From NCBI RefSeq assembly GCF_020164485.1, contig NZ_JAIQZA010000036.1, positions 1 to 45,803 of the forward strand: a DNA stretch of 45,803 nucleotides, read 5' to 3'. Shown here in pieces: positions 17,243 through 24,182 of the stretch (positions are counted from its first letter, which is position 1; every line of letters starts with the position of its first letter). The translations under genes were made by a program, and so were the position numbers. This DNA is from Salegentibacter tibetensis (lineage in GTDB: Bacteria; Bacteroidota; Bacteroidia; Flavobacteriales; Flavobacteriaceae). The notes beneath the pieces are model-generated. The model did no database searches, was not told the origin of the DNA, and was given only the letters and a program-made list of their open reading frames with translations.

Positions 17243-17806
17243 CTATTTATAAGATTGAAATATTAATAATTCTAAAGCACGTACAGAACTTACGTCATAT
17301 TTAAGTAATTCATTGATCTTGTTATGAATTTCGGGAAATTCTTTGTGTTGAACAGTTTCATTAACCTGGTTGGTAAATTCTAAATAATTTTCAGGTTTTT
17401 GAATTCCATATGATGTTTTATTTCCTGACCAATATTTGAGAATCTTGCTATCCCAAATTGGATAAATTTCTGGATTAATAAAATGAAGTAACTTTGATGA
17501 TCCTACCAAAGAATTATTAATAGAAATTCTTAATTTTTCAAGTTCTTTAGAATTTAAAATTTTGTCTGTTTTAGCTTTGTTTAGAATCTGAAGTACTTCT
17601 TCTAAATTGTTCAGTTTTAACTTTAAAATTGTTGGCATCCACCCGTAAATGAAATGACTTGAAATTATCAAATGATGTTTCTCGATTTTTGGTGTTTTCC
17701 TAAAATACTGGATGAATTCTTGGTAGCTATTTAAATAGGAATTTTCTTCATCAACTTTGAAGCTCTCAATTTCCTTTTTTAAATTTTCTATTTTTAGATG
17801 TCTCAC
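17243..17806 (-). CDS. hypothetical cassette protein
   Basis: The 187-aa protein has no signal peptide or membrane segment and is rich in Lys, Glu, Asn and Ile. A conserved-looking centre reads LVGSSKLLHFINPEIYPIWD, but I cannot assign a family or a function. The start is GTG at 17804-17806; the start lies 20 bases after the end of the attC-like site, as is usual for integron cassettes. It forms a pair with the 98-aa gene. Base composition is more AT-rich than the metal island, which suggests transfer. Confidence 0.65.
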   Translation of the reverse strand: MRHLKIENLKKEIESFKVDEENSYLNSYQEFIQYFRKTPKIEKHHLIISSHFIYGWMPTILKLKLNNLEEVLQILNKAKTDKILNSKELEKLRISINNSLVGSSKLLHFINPEIYPIWDSKILKYWSGNKTSYGIQKPENYLEFTNQVNETVQHKEFPEIHNKINELLKYDVSSVRALELLIFQSYK

Positions 17807-17825
17807 GATATTAATATTAATGTTG

Positions 17826-17959
17826 ACTAACGGTTTCGGTTATCGCCAGTGGACTGAGTAAGGGACGCGGATTTGTCGGCTTAGTATTAGTTTGTTGGTC
17901 AAGTTAATTATTATTTTTCTAACGCTACCGCCTATTGGCGATTAACCGTCTTTGTTATC
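17826..17959 (-). repeat. attC-like integron cassette recombination site
   Basis: The two ends form an imperfect long stem: CGGTTAATCGCCA pairs with TGGCGATAACCG with one unpaired base, and the outer cores read GATAAC and CGTTAGTC on the minus strand. Length is about 134 bp, within the attC size range and similar in build to long attC sites such as the Vibrio repeats (TAAC ... GTTA ends). It lies 9 bases after the stop of the hydrolase gene and 20 bases before the next gene, exactly where a cassette site should be. No integron integrase is in the window. Confidence 0.65.
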
Positions 17960-17967
17960 TGCTGACC

Positions 17968-18606
17968 TTATTTATAATTTCCATTTGCCCATTGTATCGT
18001 TGGTTGAATCCATTCTTTTAGCGGCTTAAACAAAAACCCGTGTCCCAATCCCGTATTTAATTCCACTTCTTTAAAGTGCCTGATTTTACAATTTGAATTT
18101 TCTTTTCTTTTAATTGCTGAAACCCCAAACGGGTCGGTTCTGTCATAAATGGTCAAAATATTTCCGCAATAATTTATTTCCGGTATATCTTCCAAATCGG
18201 TATTCCTAAAACTTGCCACAAACACAAAATTTAATTTGGGATTATTTGCAAACGTTGAAACATATTGAGCAATATATCCACCTTTTGAGGTTCCCACTAC
18301 TGTTATTTTTTCAGGATCGGCGCCATTTGAAATCAAACTGTCTATTTGGTTTACAATTTCGAGAGCATAATCTCGAGCATTCACATTACCGTTCCTTTTT
18401 TCGCTGATGACTTTAAAACCGTTTTTTTCAAATTCTTCTAAGATTTCTTTGTATTTAGTCCTCCCGAATTCTGGATGCGATTCATCAAGTGAGTGTTCTT
18501 CTAAAAAGCGGCTATGTAGGAAGAAAATAAATCTGTCATTGTTTGATTGTCCGCACGCGTATAATGTCGAACAAAAAAGAACTCCAATAATTAAAAGGCT
18601 TTTCAT
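17968..18606 (-). CDS. exported alpha/beta hydrolase
   Basis: The 212-aa protein starts with a signal peptide (MKSLLIIGVLFCSTLYACGQ), with TLYAC suggesting a lipoprotein or plain secretory cleavage. Its body is a small alpha/beta hydrolase: an N-terminal strand FIFFLHSRF, the nucleophile elbow VGTSKGG (Ser near residue 111), an acidic residue in YDRTDPFG and a late histidine in LGHGFLF. Substrate unknown; esterase is the general expectation. It is immediately followed by the attC-like site and is in the same orientation as the other cassette genes. Confidence 0.75.
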   Translation of the reverse strand: MKSLLIIGVLFCSTLYACGQSNNDRFIFFLHSRFLEEHSLDESHPEFGRTKYKEILEEFEKNGFKVISEKRNGNVNARDYALEIVNQIDSLISNGADPEKITVVGTSKGGYIAQYVSTFANNPKLNFVFVASFRNTDLEDIPEINYCGNILTIYDRTDPFGVSAIKRKENSNCKIRHFKEVELNTGLGHGFLFKPLKEWIQPTIQWANGNYK

Positions 18607-18757
18607 TAAACGATGATTTTTGCAATTATGGGCAACTAGATATATCCATCACAATATACTCTTTTGATCTTAAGACACCGGAATAAATGCAGTTTTGCTT
18701 AATATAAAACTTTAAATTAAATAGAAATTAGTGAAAGCCGTTATTGAGGAAGTGCTT

Positions 18758-19114
18758 CTAAATTTTATCATAAAGCCGGCTTAGTTTTCTTCGCTGCTTT
18801 ATAGTGCTATCAATCTCTTTAGCCGAAATGTTATCAATTCGCTTAAAAAGTTCTTCAAAGCTTAATTGAAAAAAATCACACATTAAATATAAATTTTCTA
18901 AGGTAGTATTTGGGAGTGATTCTTCCCGCGCAGCATTCCAAGCTTTGTTGTATTTTATTTGAATTTTGTCATTCAAAGCCTGTTGAACTAAAGGTTTGTT
19001 ATTAATAGTAGTTTCCAGTCTTAATTTCTTGAAAACTATGCCTACTGCCACTCGATACCTAAAAAGTTTCTTCTTGTACTTCACATAAGTAAAATACTCT
19101 ATAAATTTTAACAT
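18758..19114 (-). CDS. XRE-like helix-turn-helix protein, degenerate N-terminus
   Basis: The C-terminal part of this 118-aa protein (LPNTTLENLYLMCDFFQLSFEELFKRID) matches the last helices of XRE/Cro-type regulators, where a short conserved phrase T-L-x-x-L and a helix ending in a Phe-rich motif follow the recognition helix. The N-terminal half does not show a clear first helix-turn-helix and is richer in basic residues, so it may be diverged or decayed. Two strong DNA palindromes lie just upstream of its start, which fits an autoregulator. Confidence 0.5.
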   Translation of the reverse strand: MLKFIEYFTYVKYKKKLFRYRVAVGIVFKKLRLETTINNKPLVQQALNDKIQIKYNKAWNAAREESLPNTTLENLYLMCDFFQLSFEELFKRIDNISAKEIDSTIKQRRKLSRLYDKI

Positions 19115-19118
19115 TTAC

Positions 19119-19182
19119 AACGACTTATATGTCGTTAATAATTTTTATATTTGAATAAATTACATAATTATTATGTAATTTA
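19119..19182. promoter_or_regulatory. two palindromes upstream of the XRE-like gene
   Basis: AACGAC-TTATAT-GTCGTT (19119-19136) and TAAATTACATAA-TTA-TTATGTAATTTA (19156-19182, 12-bp perfect arms) lie 5 and 42 bases upstream of the XRE-like start. A -7-like element TATATTTG (19146-19153, plus strand) lies between them. They look like operator sites for the adjacent regulator; binding is not shown. Confidence 0.5.
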
Positions 19183-19229
19183 GCGAAACTTCTTTAAGTA
19201 AAATATTAGAAGCATTTCGCTTTGAATCT

Positions 19230-19340
19230 CGGATTGAAAACTGGTAATTTTTAGGAAACGAGAGGATAAGCAAGGATGCTCACGGCCCGGGGCGTGACAT
19301 CTCACTTATCGTTTCCAAGGTATACCAGTACCCCAATCCG
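19230..19340. other. 111-nt nested hairpin, candidate structured RNA
   Basis: Successive complementary blocks nest without a break: CGGATTG/CAATCCG, CTGGTA/TACCAG, GGAAACG/CGTTTCC, GATAAG/CTTATC, GATG/CATC and TCACG/CGTGA around a GC-rich tip. The centre is far more GC-rich than the surrounding DNA. On the plus strand a run of six T follows about 19 bases later. It could be a small RNA, a recombination site or a mobile-element remnant; no known family was recognised. Confidence 0.5.
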
Positions 19341-19795
19341 TTAAGTTGAGCCACGCCCTTTTTTGGTTTACAACTCTTCTTAATTTTCAAAGTAATCTTC
19401 TACAATTTATAAGCTATAAGTCTCGCTTTTTTGCCCCTACTTTATTATAGGTCATAGTGGCCGGCAGTATCTATTACTGTAATTCGACAATTCTTGTTTG
19501 CGGGAACAAGGAAATCTTATAAACAATCCCGTGGGCTGCTGTTATGTGCCCTACTATTCAATAACAGCTTTGGGTGGGGTCTCTTTGAGACACTGGGCAA
19601 CATAGATTTGGGTAATAGGTTTTAACGCATAAGCTCGTTAAGTTTAGTAAAAAAAGAAATTGTCTATGTAAAGAAAAAGTGAATTAGCCTTAGTTAAAGG
19701 TGTTAAGCCAAAAAGCCTTCCCCTAAGATTGCCGTCTGGTGGGGAAGGCCTAAGCTTAAATAAAACAATGTTTCATTTAAATCACACGTAAAATT
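19341..19795 (+). other. long leader region of the SusC gene
   Basis: No gene is seen in about 450 bases before susC. Several stems are visible, including CTGTTAT/ATAACAG near 19538-19566 and a perfect 9-bp stem GCCTTCCCC (19715-19723) / GGGGAAGGC (19741-19749) with a 17-base loop, 46 bases before the start codon. These suggest a structured 5' untranslated leader. Confidence 0.35.
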
Positions 19796-22768
19796 ATGAA
19801 AAATAATTACTCGCGCCTTAAATGGGTGGCGCTAATTATTCTTGGTGGAATAATATTCTTCCTCTCAAAGTCTGCGACTGCAGCAACCACTTCTCCCCCA
19901 CTCTTTCAACAGCAGGTGGTTTCGGGATTAGTAACAGATCAAAACGGGATACCCATCCCTGGGGTTACTGTAACGGTAAAGAATACCAAAAGAGGAACAG
20001 TAACTAACTTGGATGGGGAATACAGCATTACCGCTCCTGCCAATGGTACTTTGGTTTTTTCCTATATAGGTTATAAAACTGTAGAAATCCAGGTAGATAA
20101 CAACGAAGAAATTAGTATTCAACTAGAAGGTGATATTTCTGGCTTGGGTGAAGTAAAAATCAATGCAGGATACTATAATACTACCAAAAGGGAAAGTACA
20201 GGAAATATTTCGAGGGTCACCGCTGGGGAAATTGAAAACCAGCCGATAATAAGTCCTCTACAGGCCCTGCAGGGCAGGATGGCTGGTGTTGAAATAACAT
20301 CAGGGGGCGCAAATCCAGGGGCGGCTTCCACTATCAGGATTAGAGGAATTAATAGTCTTAGAACGGAAGGCAATTATCCATTATATATTATTGACGGTGT
20401 GCCGATTAGTGCAGAGCCGGTAGAAACCAACTCACTTTTAGGTACATCAGGAATTGACCCTTTAAACAACCTTAATCCTTCAAACATCAAAAGTATCGAG
20501 GTCTTAAAAGACGCAGATGCTACAGCTATTTACGGATCGAGAGGAGCTAACGGGGTAGTCCTCATTACTACCAAAACCGGTGCGCAGGCAGGTACAGGTT
20601 TGGAAATGCGCATCTATACAGGGCTATCATCAGTACCGGAAAGATTGGATTTACTTCGAACTCCCAGATACCTCGATATTAGAAAAGCTGCATTTGAAAA
20701 TGACGGTGTGGAACCTGACCAAAGTAACGCATATGATCTTGTGCTTTGGGACCAGGAACGATATACAGACTGGCAGGAATATGCATTCGGAAGAAACGCT
20801 GAAGTCACCAATGCTAATCTCACATTTAGCGGTGGGAATGATAATACATCTTTCAGGTTGGGCGGTTCGTGGTTTTCACAGGGTACTGTCTACCCCGGCG
20901 ATTACCAATACCGGAAACTGACCGGAAATATGAGCCTGAATCATTTTTCCGAAGATGAGAAGTTTAATATCACTGCTTCCTTGAATTATGGTTTAGATAG
21001 GAATAAGATTACCGGAGATCTTAAACTCGGCACTCTAAACTTCCTTCCTCCAAATGCACCCGCCCTACTTGATTCCGACGGGACTCTAAACTGGTCAGAA
21101 TGGGCAGAAGCAGGACTTGCTAACCCGTTTGAAGGATATTTTAATAGTAATGTTATCGGCACCAATAATCTGATTACAAGCACTAGTATTTCTTATGAGA
21201 TTTTACCGGGGTTCCAAATAAAATCAGGTTTTGGGTATACCCGGTATGATAGCGACGAACTGTGGACCTTGCCGGCAAGATCTTATAATCCGGCTGGGAA
21301 TCCCGTAAACAGGTCTGCCCATTTAAGTTCTGTAAGAGAATCATGGATTATAGAGCCACAGTTATTATACACCATCAATTTTGGAAAACTGGAAGTAAAT
21401 TCTATACTTGGCGCCACAGTTCAGGAAAATAACAGTTCACGTCAAAGTTTACAAGGAACCAATTATGCCTCTGAGTCACTCATCGGTAACCTTGCAGCTG
21501 CGCAGGATATTCTCAATGCGCGAAGTTCAAGAATCCAGTACAAATATGCAGCGGTATTTGCGCGAATTGGGATGAACTGGGATAAAAAATATTATCTCAA
21601 CCTAACAGGAAGAAGGGATGGGTCAAGCAGGTTTGGCCCGAATAACCGGTTTGCCAATTTTGGAGCTATTGGAACAGCCTGGATCTTCTCAGAGGAAGAC
21701 TTCTTTAACAACGCTTTTCCCTTTATCTCCTTAGGTAAGTTAAGAGCCAGTTATGGTAGTACGGGTAACGACCAGATTGGAGATTATGGATATCTCGATG
21801 CTTATGAAGCTACCAGAGGCCCTGGAGGCTTGTACCCTACCGCACTTGCAAACCCCGATTACTCCTGGGAGGTCAATAAGAAACTGGAGGTAGGCCTGGA
21901 ACTGGGATTTTGGAAAAATAGAATGAATTTTGGCTTAAGCTGGTATCGCAGTCGTTCCTCAAACCAGTTAGTAGGCTATACACTTCCGGCCATTACAGGT
22001 TTCGGCTCTGTCCAGGCCAATTTACCCGCTACCGTAGAAAACAGGGGATTGGAGATAGAATTAAATACATTGAACTTTAACAATGAAAATTTCAGCTGGC
22101 AAACCTCCTTCAACATTAGTCTTCCAGAAAATGAGCTGCTGCGTTATCCTGGAATCGAGCAGTCTTCCTATGCCAATACCTACCGGGTAGGAGAACCGCT
22201 AAATATTTCATTGAATTATGACTACACGGGAATAGATCCAGAAACCGGCTACTATTCCTTCACGGACGTGAACGAAGATGCCAGGCTGGATTTCCAGGAC
22301 AGAACCATAGTGGAAGATCGTACACGGGAGCTATTTGGAGGTTTGAACAATAATTTTACCTATCGAGGATTTTCTTTGCAATTTCTATGGCAGTTCGTCA
22401 AGCAGAATGGAAAACTGATCTACTATAATGCAGGGAGACCGCAAAACATCCTCTCCGGCTATTCTTCAGATGGCTACCAGGCTCCAACCCAAACCTATCA
22501 AGGTAGTTTAGCATTTTCCAACGCTATTAATAGTTCCCGTTTTGTTGAAGACGGATCGTTTTTTCGCTTAAAAACCCTAACACTGAGCTACGATCTTCCC
22601 GGGAAATTTCTTCAAACCATCGGAATAGAAAAGTTTAATCTGTTTTTGCACGGGCAAAACCTTTGGACTATAACATCGTATGGTGGTATGGATCCCGAAA
22701 ATTCTTACGAGGGCAATTTTATAGGCAATCTGCGAACCGTTACCGCGGGTGCTCAAATCAACTTTTAA
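19796..22768 (+). CDS. susC: SusC/RagA-family TonB-dependent outer-membrane importer
   Basis: The 990-aa protein has a signal peptide (about 1-30), a CarboxypepD-regulatory-like domain (about 42-115, VSGLVTDQNGIPIPGVTV), a plug domain with LQGRMAGVEITSGG and the SusC signature VLKDADATAIYGSRGANGVVLI, and a long beta-barrel to the C-terminus ending in GAQINF. SusC proteins form the TonB-driven pore of SusCD import complexes. The gene is followed after 10 bases by susD and then an M16 protease. No glycoside hydrolase is near, so a peptide or protein cargo, as for RagAB, is more likely than a glycan. Confidence 0.93.
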   Translation: MKNNYSRLKWVALIILGGIIFFLSKSATAATTSPPLFQQQVVSGLVTDQNGIPIPGVTVTVKNTKRGTVTNLDGEYSITAPANGTLVFSYIGYKTVEIQVDNNEEISIQLEGDISGLGEVKINAGYYNTTKRESTGNISRVTAGEIENQPIISPLQALQGRMAGVEITSGGANPGAASTIRIRGINSLRTEGNYPLYIIDGVPISAEPVETNSLLGTSGIDPLNNLNPSNIKSIEVLKDADATAIYGSRGANGVVLITTKTGAQAGTGLEMRIYTGLSSVPERLDLLRTPRYLDIRKAAFENDGVEPDQSNAYDLVLWDQERYTDWQEYAFGRNAEVTNANLTFSGGNDNTSFRLGGSWFSQGTVYPGDYQYRKLTGNMSLNHFSEDEKFNITASLNYGLDRNKITGDLKLGTLNFLPPNAPALLDSDGTLNWSEWAEAGLANPFEGYFNSNVIGTNNLITSTSISYEILPGFQIKSGFGYTRYDSDELWTLPARSYNPAGNPVNRSAHLSSVRESWIIEPQLLYTINFGKLEVNSILGATVQENNSSRQSLQGTNYASESLIGNLAAAQDILNARSSRIQYKYAAVFARIGMNWDKKYYLNLTGRRDGSSRFGPNNRFANFGAIGTAWIFSEEDFFNNAFPFISLGKLRASYGSTGNDQIGDYGYLDAYEATRGPGGLYPTALANPDYSWEVNKKLEVGLELGFWKNRMNFGLSWYRSRSSNQLVGYTLPAITGFGSVQANLPATVENRGLEIELNTLNFNNENFSWQTSFNISLPENELLRYPGIEQSSYANTYRVGEPLNISLNYDYTGIDPETGYYSFTDVNEDARLDFQDRTIVEDRTRELFGGLNNNFTYRGFSLQFLWQFVKQNGKLIYYNAGRPQNILSGYSSDGYQAPTQTYQGSLAFSNAINSSRFVEDGSFFRLKTLTLSYDLPGKFLQTIGIEKFNLFLHGQNLWTITSYGGMDPENSYEGNFIGNLRTVTAGAQINF

Positions 22769-22778
22769 AATAATAGCA

Positions 22779-24182
22779 ATGAAAATTAACAAGTCAATTA
22801 TTCGAACTTTCATTCTACTGCTTCTTAGCTTCCACTTTTCCTGTGAGGACGTGGTATCCATCGATGCTCCTACGGATAAATTAGTAAGAGCTGAAGTTTT
22901 CAGCAATGATGAAACAGCAATCAGCGCCATGGATGGCATCTATAATGAGCTACACCAGGCAGAATTTTCAAGTGGTTCAAGATCCAGCGTAACAGTGCTG
23001 GCAGGGCTATCATCCGATAATGTTCAATACCTTAATTCAGGGAACATCACCATGATGGAATTTCAGGACCATGAAATCGCCCCTACCAATTCAGGTAACC
23101 TCGAACTTTGGACCAGTGCCTACAACATAATTTATTTATGTAATTCTTATATCGAAGGTTTAACCAATTCTACATCAATTGATGCGGAATTACAACAACA
23201 GTTGGAAGGCGAGGCAAGGTTTGTAAGAGCTTTCACCTATTTCTACCTGGTTAACCTATATGAGATTGTTCCACTTATTCTGGACACAGATTACCGGGTA
23301 AATGCACTGAAACCACAGGCAGAAAAAGAAGAGATTTATACCCAAATTGAAAATGACCTCCAATTCTCATCTGAAATACTGAATACGTCCTATAGGAATT
23401 CCGAAAAGACTAGCGTGAATAAATTTGTGGCAAAGGCATTTCTAGCAAGAGTCTATTTGTTTCTGGGAGATTGGCAGGAAGCTGAAAGATTGAGTACGGA
23501 AGTCATACAGGAGTCAGCTTCCTATGAAATTTTGGAAAACCTTGACGATGTCTTTCTTGCTAATAGTCGCGAAGCAATATGGCAAATTTCACCGATTGGA
23601 GGCGGTGGTATCGTTTCCCATACGAATGATGGTAGTATGTTCGTTATCGACCCATTTTTTTCCTTTTTTTCTACGCTAAAACTTGATGAGTCTCTGGTTG
23701 AAGAATTCAGTGAGAATGATCTTCGTCGGGAAAAGTGGATTGGGTATAATACATCACTAAATGCATTTTTCAGCCATAAATATAAAATCAGTTCCAGCAC
23801 CCAATTTCCTATCCAGGAATATTCTATGGTCTTACGATTAGCTGAGCAATACCTGATTCGGGCTGAGGCAAGGTTAAAAATGAATGAAATTGATGCGGCA
23901 GTCGAGGATCTCGATGTGATTCGTAGGCGAGCAGACTTACCCTTATTAGCAGAAATCAATCCCGGCATATCAGGCGAGGCTCTACTAGAAGAAATTTATA
24001 TCCAACGCCGAAAGGAATTATTTACTGAATGGGGACATCGTTGGTTTGACCTGAAAAGAAGTGGCAACATAGACACTGCTTTTCACAGCAATCCTACCTG
24101 GGAAATGACCGATAGTTTTTATCCCATTCCAAGCGAAGAAATTTCAAAAAATCCAAATTTAATTCAGAATGATGGCTATTAA
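22779..24182 (+). CDS. susD: SusD/RagB-family surface lipoprotein
   Basis: A 467-aa lipoprotein with signal FILLLLSFHFSC (lipid cysteine C22), a SusD-type helical body (SNDETAISAMDGIYNEL, EGEARFVRAFTYFYLVNLY) and the typical C-terminal RagB phrase (LRLAEQYLIRAEARLK, and RRKELFTEWGHRWFDLKRSG). SusD caps the SusC pore and captures the cargo. The start at 22779 is chosen because it gives the lipoprotein signal; an in-frame ATG at 22749 overlaps susC. Its 3' end overlaps the M16 gene by 14 bases. Confidence 0.93.
   Translation: MKINKSIIRTFILLLLSFHFSCEDVVSIDAPTDKLVRAEVFSNDETAISAMDGIYNELHQAEFSSGSRSSVTVLAGLSSDNVQYLNSGNITMMEFQDHEIAPTNSGNLELWTSAYNIIYLCNSYIEGLTNSTSIDAELQQQLEGEARFVRAFTYFYLVNLYEIVPLILDTDYRVNALKPQAEKEEIYTQIENDLQFSSEILNTSYRNSEKTSVNKFVAKAFLARVYLFLGDWQEAERLSTEVIQESASYEILENLDDVFLANSREAIWQISPIGGGGIVSHTNDGSMFVIDPFFSFFSTLKLDESLVEEFSENDLRREKWIGYNTSLNAFFSHKYKISSSTQFPIQEYSMVLRLAEQYLIRAEARLKMNEIDAAVEDLDVIRRRADLPLLAEINPGISGEALLEEIYIQRRKELFTEWGHRWFDLKRSGNIDTAFHSNPTWEMTDSFYPIPSEEISKNPNLIQNDGY

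Noticed and set aside
19230-19340. Third attC site or 6S RNA
   Set aside because: No R'' core at the 5' end and no large central bubble as in 6S RNA; kept as an unassigned hairpin.
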